DNA from: Desulfobulbus oligotrophicus
Lineage (GTDB): Bacteria > Desulfobacterota > Desulfobulbia > Desulfobulbales > Desulfobulbaceae
Length of the DNA: 64,000 bases
NCBI RefSeq assembly: GCF_016446285.1
Contig: NZ_CP054140.1
Coordinates: forward strand, 1,345,501 to 1,409,500
Reading direction: 5' to 3'
The notes beneath the pieces were generated by a model. The model was given only the letters and a program-made list of their open reading frames with translations, searched no databases and had not been told where the DNA came from. Positions 8,046 to 15,595 of the stretch are shown here, piece by piece; position 1 is the stretch's first letter; every line of letters starts with the position of its first letter. The position numbers were made by a program, and so were the translations under genes.

Positions 8046-8909
8046 ATGTCATTGACAACCAGTATCCAGGATGCCGGAGCCGTTATTCTTGTTGATAATG
8101 CAGGCCTGCCTGGATTTGCAACCGAGCATGGCTTTGCCCTTTGGGTGGAGGCAGACGGTATGCGTCTTCTTTTTGATACCGGACAGGGCGGTGTCTTGTC
8201 TGCCAATGCCAGGCGTGCAGGCGTCCGTTTGGCTTTGCTCGATCATCTCGTGCTCAGCCATGGCCACTACGATCACACCGGCGGCCTGGAAGAGGTCTTG
8301 CACCAGAGTCATAATTGTATGCTGCACTGTCACCCAGGTGCGGTCTCTCCCCGCTACGCTATCCGCAATCATGATGTCCGATCTGTTCAGATGCCGCGTG
8401 AGGTCATGACGGTGTTGGATCGGTTTCCGCAGGAGCAGCTTCATTGGGTACAGCGGCCTGTCCTCTTGAACAAGGCAGTCGGGCTTACCGGTCCCATTGC
8501 CCGCAAGACGGTTTTTGAGGGAAGTTCAGGCCCTTTTTTTCTTGATCAGTCCGGGCATCGACCGGATCTGTTTGATGATGATCTTGCCCTCTGGATACGG
8601 ACAGACAGGGGGCTGGTTGTCTGTGTGGGCTGTGCTCATGCCGGTTTGATCAATACATTGATGCAGGCACAGCGGCAGAATGATGGGATGCGTATCTACG
8701 CGGTAATCGGTGGTTTCCATCTGGTCAATGCGGATCGCAGCAGGATCGATCTGACGGTCCAGGCCTTGCAGCGGTTTGCACCGGATCTCATTGTTCCCTG
8801 CCATTGCACAGGTGCGGATGCAGTGGCAGCACTGCGCCAGGCCTTCGGTGACCGGTGCCGACCCGGTGCGGCGGGCATGACATTTCAGTTGACCGGAGCG
8901 GCATCATGA
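8046..8909 (+). CDS. MBL-fold metallo-hydrolase
   Basis: A 287-residue metallo-beta-lactamase-fold protein. The metal-binding motif SHGHYDHTGG (about residues 75-84) is intact, and later ligands are suggested by CVGCAHAG and VIGGFHLV. This subgroup resembles archaeal/bacterial proteins annotated as dihydropteroate-related aminobenzene phosphate synthase-like hydrolases. It often sits near NifX/NifB-domain genes, as here (8994-9353), though on the opposite strand. The start is the ATG at 8046, after a purine-rich stretch. Substrate is unknown. Confidence 0.8.
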   Translation: MSLTTSIQDAGAVILVDNAGLPGFATEHGFALWVEADGMRLLFDTGQGGVLSANARRAGVRLALLDHLVLSHGHYDHTGGLEEVLHQSHNCMLHCHPGAVSPRYAIRNHDVRSVQMPREVMTVLDRFPQEQLHWVQRPVLLNKAVGLTGPIARKTVFEGSSGPFFLDQSGHRPDLFDDDLALWIRTDRGLVVCVGCAHAGLINTLMQAQRQNDGMRIYAVIGGFHLVNADRSRIDLTVQALQRFAPDLIVPCHCTGADAVAALRQAFGDRCRPGAAGMTFQLTGAAS

Positions 8910-8993
8910 ACCGCTGCATATCTTTTAGTTTTTAGAGTTTAGAGGTTTGATGCGTCTGCTGTTTTTACACGCCCTAACCACGCTGCATTCTGA

Positions 8994-9353
8994 TCAGCGT
9001 CCGCGACCTTGCGCGTGCGGGGCGCTGATTTCCGGAAGCCTGCCCTGACGGTACAGGGTAAGAGCGTCGGCAACGCCTGTCGCTGTTGTCGCAAAAATTT
9101 TGATCCCGGCAGTCCGCAGTACCTGAAACGCCTTTGGTCCGCACTGACCGGTGATCACTGCCTGGGCACCGGATCGTACCAGGGATTCCGCTGATTGAAT
9201 ACCGGCACCGTGTGCAGCTTCACGGTTTTTATTCTCATGCATGGCAAAGGTATCGTCGTCCAGATTGTAGATGAGGAATCCGAAACATCTCCCAAAGCGG
9301 GGATCTATGGCTGCGCTCATATCGGTCCCTGCAACTGTAAATGCGATTTTCAT
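8994..9353 (-). CDS. NifX/NifB-domain (dinitrogenase Fe-Mo cofactor biosynthesis) protein
   Basis: 119 residues with the MTH1175-type fold: MKIAFTVAG at the start, the DPRFGRC motif, and the AQAVITGQCGPKAFQVL segment. Members bind or carry metal clusters; outside nitrogen fixation operons their role is mostly unknown. The start ATG has AGGAGG eight bases upstream. It lies just downstream of the DUF5320 gene on the same strand, a pairing common in anaerobes. No nif structural genes are seen, so a role in general metal-cluster handling is more likely than in nitrogenase assembly. Confidence 0.8.
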   Translation of the reverse strand: MKIAFTVAGTDMSAAIDPRFGRCFGFLIYNLDDDTFAMHENKNREAAHGAGIQSAESLVRSGAQAVITGQCGPKAFQVLRTAGIKIFATTATGVADALTLYRQGRLPEISAPHAQGRGR

Positions 9354-9469
9354 GTTTGCCTCCTGTTATGCTTGTTTGCGGCTGAAAGACCAGGTGTTCA
9401 CCATCTTTCCGTGATGCTGAGCTGACAGCACCGTAGATGGGTTGATGAACACCTGTGCAGAGAGAGCCT

Positions 9470-9862
9470 TTATGCAGCCGATTGTTCCTGGTTCAGAAGT
9501 GCCAGGCGCTGATTCACAGCATCCAGCCTTGTCTGCAGATGTTCAGCCTGCAGTTTGAGCGCCTGCCTTTGCTCGCCGGCATCAGCTTCAAAAGAGGCCA
9601 TACCGTTGCCCAGGCCTTGTCCCCAGCCGGGACCCAGGCCCCAACCGCGAAAAGCTCTCTGGGCAGACGATCTGCGGCAGAATGCACGGCCTCCGCCGGC
9701 AAATCCGCGACCTCTGCCGGTCCGCATGCCGCCTCCTCTCCCCGGGCCTCCACGCAGTTGGCCCGGAGTGTACTCCAGCACGCCTGTACCGCCGCAAAAT
9801 CCTGCTCCCCGTCCAGTCATTGATCCCTTTCCCAAAGGTCCTGATCCATCTCTTCCCGGCAT
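9470..9862 (-). CDS. DUF5320-type Gly/Arg-rich protein
   Basis: 130 residues opening MPGRDGSGPLGKGSMTGRG, the signature of DUF5320 proteins, which commonly neighbour NifX-like genes. The first two thirds are Gly/Arg-rich with a few Cys; the last 45 residues are a probable coiled coil (LQAEHLQTRLDAVNQRL). I choose the ATG at 9862, which follows AAGGAGGAAACG; the frame is open to 9886. It is followed after 116 bp by the NifX-like gene, so the two probably form an operon. Function is not established. Confidence 0.75.
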   Translation of the reverse strand: MPGRDGSGPLGKGSMTGRGAGFCGGTGVLEYTPGQLRGGPGRGGGMRTGRGRGFAGGGRAFCRRSSAQRAFRGWGLGPGWGQGLGNGMASFEADAGEQRQALKLQAEHLQTRLDAVNQRLALLNQEQSAA

Positions 9863-10337
9863 ATCGTTTCCTCCTTGCCTTGGCATAATGTTGCCTGCCC
9901 TGAGCGGAGTCGTTTTACAAGATCAGAGACAGCCCCGGGCAGAAAATCTCCTCACCGCGATCAATGCTGCACGAGCCGCATCCCTCGAGGTGACGGTCTG
10001 TTTTGTATATAACCAAGCAAATACAATGCCATGTTGACGGCAGCGCTGATATCTATATATAGTATTGATTTTATACTATTTATTTTTTTGTGGGTGAGTG
10101 TGAGTATGGATACAGGTGCGGATGTGCGACGGTACAGTTGCTGGTTTAGTCGCTTTTCTGCATTGTTGATGGTGTCGTTACGGTGTGTTGCAACAGTATC
10201 CTGGAGCAAAGCCGGACAAAGTCTTTTTATTGGGAAAGGTGAGGTGTGGACATGTTCAGGCCGATAAACGGGAGTGTGGCGGTTTTGGTGAAGAGGAGTA
10301 TCGACAGGCGGCCTCTGCCGTGAATAAGAAATAGAAA
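9863..10337. other. Intergenic region with an AT-rich palindrome
   Basis: About 475 bp between the DUF5320 start and the terminator at 10338. It contains ATAGTAT (10059-10065) and ATACTAT (10073-10079), a 7-7-7 inverted repeat in an AT-rich tract that could be an operator or promoter region for the DUF5320/NifX genes. The remaining open frames look spurious. Confidence 0.45.
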
Positions 10338-10390
10338 GGGCCGGTACTTCCCTGGACCTGCAAGATATCGCACGTCGGGAAGTCCGGCCC
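10338..10390 (-). terminator. Hairpin ending the minus-strand redox operon
   Basis: GGGCCGG-ACTTCCC (10338-10352) pairs with GGGAAGT-CCGGCCC (10377-10390), apart from one mismatch. It sits about 20 nt after the last small membrane gene. On the minus strand it is followed by a moderately T-rich run (TTTCTATTTCTTATT), so it probably terminates that transcript. Confidence 0.6.
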
Positions 10391-10409
10391 CGGTCAGAAT
10401 CCGGTCTGG

Positions 10410-10712
10410 TTAGTTGTTGACAGTCACCCGTCGCTTTTCCTTATTCACATATTTGAAGAAGATCGGGAACGCGACGAAAAACGCTACACATATCAGGTAC
10501 TCGATACCTTTGATATGGGAGTAGAAGTCGACCAGGGTATGCATGGGTTTCAGCATGCCCGTTGCCATCATGTACTGTCGTGCCAGCTCACCGACTTGCC
10601 AGTTAACCTGGTGGAGAGCACCGACAAAGGCCGCTACTACCCAGAGCATGACCAGGGTACCGAATGCCATCATGATTGTGGTGACCCGTTTAGAACTTTT
10701 TACCGTAGACAT
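10410..10712 (-). CDS. Small membrane protein, 100 aa, two predicted helices
   Basis: I do not recognise the family. Hydrophobic segments lie at about residues 12-33 and 68-87, separated by a polar loop (NWQVGELARQYMM...KPMHTLVDFYSHIKG) and followed by a basic tail. The ATG at 10712 follows AAAGGAG. It lies 36 bp downstream of another small membrane gene, behind one sigma-54-type promoter (11002-11017) and next to the HybAB-like redox genes. Both small proteins carry a similar first-helix phrase (LW..A...G), so they may be related subunits of, or accessories to, that complex. This is inference from context. Confidence 0.75.
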   Translation of the reverse strand: MSTVKSSKRVTTIMMAFGTLVMLWVVAAFVGALHQVNWQVGELARQYMMATGMLKPMHTLVDFYSHIKGIEYLICVAFFVAFPIFFKYVNKEKRRVTVNN

Positions 10713-10748
10713 GAGTATACTCCTTTCCTTCTATGATTATGCTGCACA

Positions 10749-10946
10749 TCAGAGACCGACAATGGTGCTGATGTATCCTTTGATCAGATTGCCTATGCCG
10801 CCGCTTGCCAGCCCGCCGATGAGACAGGCAGTGGCCCAGAGACCAATCAACCCTGCCATGGCCATGATAATCCGTACCGTGAACTTGGAAGTTTCCTGCC
10901 CGAGATCAACCTTAGCCTCATTCTTGTTAACGATCTGTGTAGTCAT
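10749..10946 (-). CDS. Small membrane protein, 65 aa, one predicted helix
   Basis: Family not recognised. A 20-residue polar start is followed by a long hydrophobic stretch (IIMAMAGLIGLWATACLIGGL, then a Gly-rich end). I choose the ATG at 10946, preceded by AAGGAGGACACC; the open frame reaches 11006 but would overlap the promoter at 11002-11017. It is first in a two-gene unit with the 100-residue membrane protein and is probably inserted in the inner membrane. Confidence 0.75.
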   Translation of the reverse strand: MTTQIVNKNEAKVDLGQETSKFTVRIIMAMAGLIGLWATACLIGGLASGGIGNLIKGYISTIVGL

Positions 10947-11001
10947 GGTGTCCTCCTTGAGTGGCTGTTTTGCCGAGTGTTCGTTGTTTTGCCTGGGTAG
11001 T

Positions 11002-11017
11002 TGCACCTGCAGTGCCA
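11002..11017 (-). promoter_or_regulatory. Sigma-54 (-24/-12) promoter for the small membrane genes
   Basis: On the minus strand the sequence is TGGCACTGCAGGTGCA, matching TGGCAC-N5-TTGCA at all but one base, with the invariant GG and GC correctly spaced. It lies about 55 nt upstream of the 65-residue gene's ATG and has nearly the same sequence as the promoter at 18420. Confidence 0.8.
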
Positions 11018-11119
11018 GTCTTGAACCTCTTGTGGCGGGAAAACGTGTATCCTTGTAACGCTATGAAATAATTACATATAAAATTTTATCTTCGCGATAT
11101 TGCCGCCTTGCGTCGGTGC

Positions 11120-11300
11120 AACGGTAGTGTTGTGATGATCTGTGGCGGCCACAGCAGTGCTGCAAAACAGTGGTAAAAGTGTGGTGACTGTGGTGCTGGG
11201 GTGTGGTGAAGTATTGCAGACAGGTTGTAGGGTGGGGAAAAGCGTGGTGTGTACTGGACCATGCACCTGTGGATGGTGTGGTAACTGCTGAGGATAGGGG
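11120..11300. promoter_or_regulatory. Array of TGTGG motifs upstream of the second sigma-54 promoter
   Basis: This non-coding stretch is crowded with one theme: CTGTGGCGGCCACAG (11140-11154, a 7-1-7 palindrome), AGTGTGGTG (11178), ACTGTGGTG (11187), GGTGTGGTG (11200), GCGTGGTGTG (about 11242) and TGGTGTGGT (about 11274). It lies 120-290 bp upstream of a -24/-12 promoter, where enhancer sites for a sigma-54 activator would be. The overlapping minus-strand frame (Thr/His-rich) is a by-product of the repeats. Confidence 0.55.
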
Positions 11301-11304
11301 GGAT

Positions 11305-12756
11305 TCAGGACGATATGGTGTGGCAGGGTAGATCCAGTGTGATGTGGCTTGCCCGGGTTGTGTCCTCTGGGATGAGTGATGCGCCATGTAGGTGCAACAG
11401 ATGTGCGCAGAAGGCTGAGGTTGGCCAGACTGCATCAGCAGGATCTTCGTGCCAGGAGGAGGCGCTGTTTGTCAGGAGTAACTGCAGTCGGTTAGCTGTT
11501 TCGGGGTGTTCGCGGCAGAGGATGCCGAGCTGCCTGTCTGTGTCAGGGTCTGTTGGCTTACGGTTTAACGCCATCTTTCCCTGGTGAAGCAGGGTGAGAA
11601 GGACGAGCCACAGGTCACCGGCCGGAACCGTGACCGTGTGTCGGCAGTTGGCGGGGAGGTTGAGCACAATGGTTTCAATGCGTAATGGTTTTTCAAGAAC
11701 GAGTGCCAGCAGATCAAATACTACACGCAGAGGTATGTCCGACCCGCTGCGGGCAGCCTGCCATTGGCTGATTCGTTGTAAGGCGGCAACAAGTTCGACG
11801 GACTTTTTTTCTTCTTTCATCAGTGCCTGGCAGAGGGTTATTTCACGTTCCCGGTTGATACCATGTTCACAGATATCGATGAGCGTCTGGGTGTAGTTCA
11901 TGACGCCGTTGAGGCTGTTTGTCAGTTCGCTTGCCAGCTCGGACCCGATATAGCCTGTTGTTGCGTATCGGTAGCGAAGCGCCTCTTGTTGTATCTGTGC
12001 GGCGCTGGTGATTTCGGAGTCTGTCGTCCGTTGCAGCGGGTGGTCTTTTTCTTCCAGAAGATGATGGAGTCGGTTCACCAGGGTGTCGATTGAGTACTGT
12101 GCATGGTCCTCTTCCTCCTGCCTCTTTAAGGCCGGCAGTTGGGAGAGACTGAGAATAGGGGCGGCGAGATAACGGTTGAGCAGATAGAGCAGTGTGCATG
12201 ACAGCACGACGATCAAGCCCAGGGTACCTATTATAATCCGGTGCAACCCAACCAGGATGCCCTGGGTGTGGTCAGTGAGCAAAAATCGGAACTGCTGCAA
12301 AGTAATATTGGTGTTGTTGAGGATACGCAGCACCTCTGCAACCTCTCCGGCCCGGTCATGACGTTTTTCATGGATGGCCCGGAGCCGGACCTCTATACCG
12401 ACAAGTTCAACTCTGGTAGGGAGTGTGGTCTTAAGATTTTCCGGGACAAGGATGTTGCCCTTGAGTTGCTCCATTTCTTTTTCAAGGTGGAGCAGTTCGC
12501 CGCTCAGGGTATGCAGGCTGATCTCTTTTTCCAGCACCAGAGATTCATTGAGATGGTCTTTGATGCCAGTGAATTGAAACAGCAAACGATCAGCATCAAT
12601 GACAGCCTGTTGACACTGGTCATATAAGAGGTATTGGCGAACACCGAGCAGAAGAACAAGAGTGAGAAAAACTAAAACCGTGGTGGTTATGGTAAAAAAC
12701 AGTCGTCTGAGCGGCCAGCGTAACCAGTGGGTTGTTCTCATGTCCTCTCGTTTCAT
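11305..12756 (-). CDS. Membrane sensor with degenerate histidine-kinase domain (pseudo-kinase)
   Basis: 483 residues. Two membrane segments (about 20-40 and 172-194) flank a mostly helical 130-residue periplasmic region with coiled-coil character. After residue 260 the sequence aligns with the dimerisation domain of the window's own kinase: GSELASELTNSLNGVMNYTQ against GELAAGVAHEINNPINGIINYAQ. The phospho-accepting His is Ser276, and a recognisable ATP-binding N box is missing. It likely senses or scaffolds rather than phosphorylates. It follows the HybB-like gene by 80 bp on the same strand. GTG 12762 or ATG 12741 are alternative starts. Confidence 0.75.
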   Translation of the reverse strand: MKREDMRTTHWLRWPLRRLFFTITTTVLVFLTLVLLLGVRQYLLYDQCQQAVIDADRLLFQFTGIKDHLNESLVLEKEISLHTLSGELLHLEKEMEQLKGNILVPENLKTTLPTRVELVGIEVRLRAIHEKRHDRAGEVAEVLRILNNTNITLQQFRFLLTDHTQGILVGLHRIIIGTLGLIVVLSCTLLYLLNRYLAAPILSLSQLPALKRQEEEDHAQYSIDTLVNRLHHLLEEKDHPLQRTTDSEITSAAQIQQEALRYRYATTGYIGSELASELTNSLNGVMNYTQTLIDICEHGINREREITLCQALMKEEKKSVELVAALQRISQWQAARSGSDIPLRVVFDLLALVLEKPLRIETIVLNLPANCRHTVTVPAGDLWLVLLTLLHQGKMALNRKPTDPDTDRQLGILCREHPETANRLQLLLTNSASSWHEDPADAVWPTSAFCAHLLHLHGASLIPEDTTRASHITLDLPCHTISS

Positions 12757-12836
12757 TGCCACTATAACAGTCTCCAGAAGAATGGCGGATTCCGGATTGA
12801 TGCCCTTTCAATTGCCGGAATCCGCTGACGGACGGG

Positions 12837-14096
12837 TTATCTCTCGCCCTGCCATTGGTACAGGATCGGCAGGCGATAGAGGATGAAACGATAGACGATA
12901 AAGTAAATGGCAAAGACAGTGATGGTTGCCCAGATCTCTTTCCAGTGCGGAATCTCCTGATACATCTGCCAGTTAAAGCAGATCATGGAGGTGTTGAGCC
13001 GATTCCAGATAATTCCGAAAACACTGATCCAGGCGGCAAAACGGACCATGCCGACCCGTTGGTGTTTGACACCGTAGGCAAAAAGTATCATGGGCAGGAT
13101 CACGGCCAGGGCCATTTCCAGCATGAAGTATTGGCCCCATCCGGTGAGCAGGTAGGCCCATTCGTTATCATGGGCGACTCCCACCAGCTTGATGACCAGA
13201 TAGGTGATCAGAGCATAGGCACAGCCTTTTCCCAGGCCTAAGGTGCAGCGATCGATATTGTGAAGAAACTGGTTGTCGCAACGCCATGTCATATAGCGTT
13301 TACAAAGTGCTGCCGAGACAATGACCATGGATAGACCGGCAAAGATGGCCGAGCAGAAGAAGTGGATCCATTGAAAGTTGGCTGATAACCACAGTGGATG
13401 AACCTTGGCGGGAGCATAGGTGAAGAGCGCTCCCAATGCCCCCTGGTGGAGCGTAGAGAGAATGATACCGGAAACGGTGAGCCCGATGGTTATGGACTTG
13501 ATAAATCGTTTTCCCTTGAGCCAGCCTATCCATTCGAAGAAAGCTGAAGAGACTTCGGCTATCTGTACGGAAAGATAGGTGGCAACGTGCCAGGCAACAA
13601 GAAAAAGTACAGCTGCGGGCCCCAGCGAGACAATCATCGGATAGTACAGCCGCCAGGGCATGCCGAGATCGACCAGAAGATAGACAACGGCAAAGAAGTA
13701 GCCGAGCAGTCCATTGAGCAGGGCGAGTCGTTCAATGGGCGTGAAATCTTTACGACCAAAGATCTCCACTGTCGTGCCAAGGAGAAAGCCTGAGGCTGAC
13801 AGTGGAACCATGCCGAACAGACCAAAGCCGAGAAACAACCCCCAGGGATAGTCGTTCGATGCGTGTGTGATCGATCCCAATCCGAAGATGTAGCGCTGGA
13901 GCAGAATCGGAATGCCGATGGCAAAGATAAAGATAAGTACCCAGTTGACCGGATTACGGAGAAACTGTTCTTTATATTCCTGCTTGCTTAAACCAAGCCA
14001 GAGTTTTTCTTTTAAATTCCATTGGCCCCCAGTTGGATTGAGGTGGGAAACAATGGGTATGGCGGTGGCCGGTTTATTTTCAATAAAGGTTTTCAT
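12837..14096 (-). CDS. hybB: NrfD/HybB-family integral membrane quinone-interacting subunit
   Basis: 419 residues with about ten hydrophobic segments, the length and look of HybB, the membrane subunit of periplasmic hydrogenase-2-type complexes (NrfD/PsrC superfamily). These proteins carry no cofactor; they exchange electrons or protons with menaquinone and dock the ferredoxin subunit. Its ATG overlaps the stop of the HybA-like gene (ATGA at 14093-14096), and a GAGGGG ribosome site lies just upstream. No hydrogenase large or small subunit is present, so the electron donor is probably a cytochrome or an enzyme encoded elsewhere. Confidence 0.85.
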   Translation of the reverse strand: MKTFIENKPATAIPIVSHLNPTGGQWNLKEKLWLGLSKQEYKEQFLRNPVNWVLIFIFAIGIPILLQRYIFGLGSITHASNDYPWGLFLGFGLFGMVPLSASGFLLGTTVEIFGRKDFTPIERLALLNGLLGYFFAVVYLLVDLGMPWRLYYPMIVSLGPAAVLFLVAWHVATYLSVQIAEVSSAFFEWIGWLKGKRFIKSITIGLTVSGIILSTLHQGALGALFTYAPAKVHPLWLSANFQWIHFFCSAIFAGLSMVIVSAALCKRYMTWRCDNQFLHNIDRCTLGLGKGCAYALITYLVIKLVGVAHDNEWAYLLTGWGQYFMLEMALAVILPMILFAYGVKHQRVGMVRFAAWISVFGIIWNRLNTSMICFNWQMYQEIPHWKEIWATITVFAIYFIVYRFILYRLPILYQWQGER

Positions 14097-15028
14097 GATT
14101 CAGACCCCTCGCTCTTTTTCTGTTGTTCCATCTTTTCTTTTTTTGTTGCCAGCAGGTGAATCCCGGTAAACAGAGCGGGCCAAATGGTTAGCACCATGGG
14201 CACGATCGACAGAAAGTCTTTGACATAGTTCAGTATGGGTTCTTTAGGAACAGCGGTGTTGAATTCAACCTGTTCAAAGGGGACTGGTGACAGGTACATC
14301 CAGGCCGTACCTCCCGCCTCATGTTCACCGTAGATATGGTCAACGTATGCTGCCGGATTTTCGCGTATACGCTGCCGACCCATTTCCAAGATATCTGTCC
14401 GGCGGCCGAATGTCATGACCTCCTGCGGACAGGCTTCCACGCAGGCAGGGGGCAGACCTTTGACCAGACGGGTGTCGTGACAGAAGATACATTTCATGAT
14501 CTTGGGATCAAAAGCGCTGGAGTAACGGAACGCCGGAATGTTGAACGGACAGGCGATCATACAGGTCCGGCAACCGACACAAACACTGGCATCGTAGATG
14601 ACAGCCCCTTCCGGGGTCTTGGTGTAGGCGTTGACAAAACAGGAGGTCAGGCAGGCCGGTTCCAGGCAGTGATTACATTGGATTTTACGGAAAAGCGGGT
14701 GATTTAATCCGGGGATGTCGTGCCGGTTGACAACCGTGTAACGGGTTTCGTCAGTGCGCCGTTTCTGGCCATGGGAGAGTTCATCAAAGACAGAAAAATC
14801 ATTGAAGGGTTTTTCCGGGGCAGGCAGATTCTGTTCTTTGTTGCAGGCCGCTTCACAGCTTCGACAGCCAACGCAACGTGACAGGTCGACAAGTACTCCC
14901 ATGGAGTCGGGATACCCTTCAAAGGTGGCCGCTGCCGTGTTTTTGGCCAGGGGAAAGGTCGCAGCGGCAGATGCGACTAAACTGCCTTGGAGGAACCTTC
15001 GCCGGTTGATCAGTTTTTTCATGTTCAT
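14093..15028 (-). CDS. hybA: HybA-like periplasmic ferredoxin, four [4Fe-4S] clusters
   Basis: 311 residues with a twin-arginine signal (RRRFLQG near residue 8), so it is exported folded. Four cysteine clusters are visible (CVGCRSCEAAC, CNHCLEPACLTSC, CVGCRTCMIAC, and CIFC...CVEAC), enough for four [4Fe-4S] clusters, plus a C-terminal membrane helix (FLSIVPMVLTIWPALFTGIHLL) as in HybA. It would relay electrons between the cytochrome encoded just upstream and the HybB-like quinone subunit, with which it is translationally coupled. The reading of the set as a Hyb/Hmc-type transmembrane redox complex is inferred from gene order. Confidence 0.9.
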   Translation of the reverse strand: MNMKKLINRRRFLQGSLVASAAATFPLAKNTAAATFEGYPDSMGVLVDLSRCVGCRSCEAACNKEQNLPAPEKPFNDFSVFDELSHGQKRRTDETRYTVVNRHDIPGLNHPLFRKIQCNHCLEPACLTSCFVNAYTKTPEGAVIYDASVCVGCRTCMIACPFNIPAFRYSSAFDPKIMKCIFCHDTRLVKGLPPACVEACPQEVMTFGRRTDILEMGRQRIRENPAAYVDHIYGEHEAGGTAWMYLSPVPFEQVEFNTAVPKEPILNYVKDFLSIVPMVLTIWPALFTGIHLLATKKEKMEQQKKSEGSES

Positions 15029-15064
15029 GCACCTCAGGTTGTAAAAGTAAACAAACGGCCGAAA

Positions 15065-15595
15065 TCAGCGGACACGGTTGTCTTTATTCTTCGTTGTTGC
15101 AGATGTCTTGTCTGTCAGATAGAAAAAATCTTTGCCGGCATCGGTCATGGCATGGCAACCCTCACAGTGGGACGGGGCATTTTTTTCCACATGACAGGGA
15201 ATGCAGTTAAGGTGATAGGCACCTTTTAAGCCGGGTTTATCGATGTGATAAATATTGGGATTACTGAGTTCAGTGACCTGTTCCGGGTAAAACTGTTGTC
15301 TGGTATGACAGTCTTTGCAGGAGACAGTCTGTGACGGCGGTGAATGCAGGTGGCAACGGACGCAGTTTGGATGCATGTCCTGATGTCCGGTGGTGTGGTG
15401 ATGACAATCCTTGCACCCGGCGAGTTTGGTATGACGAACATGACTGAAAATGACCGGTTCATACAACTCACTCAAACTGTCTATGGTGACAGTTGTTGGT
15501 GCATCGTACTCGTCCATGGTCTGTCCGAGTCCAGGCGATGCCCCGGCCAGCAGCAGAGCCACCGCTACGAACAGGGTCCGGTGGGTTGTCTTCAT
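15065..15595 (-). CDS. Pentahaem periplasmic cytochrome c (cytochrome c3-like)
   Basis: 176 residues with a cleavable-looking signal peptide ending near GLGQ (residues 22-25) and five CxxCH motifs (about residues 61, 78, 93, 131, 144), with many extra His residues able to serve as distal haem ligands. It fits the class III/Hmc-related multihaem cytochromes of sulfate reducers and probably passes electrons to or from the HybA-like ferredoxin. Its ATG overlaps the FtsH stop (ATGA at 15592-15595), so expression is coupled to the protease gene. Gap to hybA is 36 bp. Confidence 0.9.
   Translation of the reverse strand: MKTTHRTLFVAVALLLAGASPGLGQTMDEYDAPTTVTIDSLSELYEPVIFSHVRHTKLAGCKDCHHHTTGHQDMHPNCVRCHLHSPPSQTVSCKDCHTRQQFYPEQVTELSNPNIYHIDKPGLKGAYHLNCIPCHVEKNAPSHCEGCHAMTDAGKDFFYLTDKTSATTKNKDNRVR

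Noticed and set aside
8994-9862. Nitrogen fixation locus
   Set aside because: Only a NifX-like domain protein is present; no nifHDK, nifB or nifEN is seen.
9555-10037. 160-codon plus-strand frame over the DUF5320 gene
   Set aside because: Pro/Arg-rich shadow of the Gly/Arg-rich minus-strand gene.
11061-11435. 124-codon minus-strand frame, Thr/His/Ser-rich
   Set aside because: Generated by the TGTGG repeat cluster and the end of the pseudo-kinase gene; no ribosome site.
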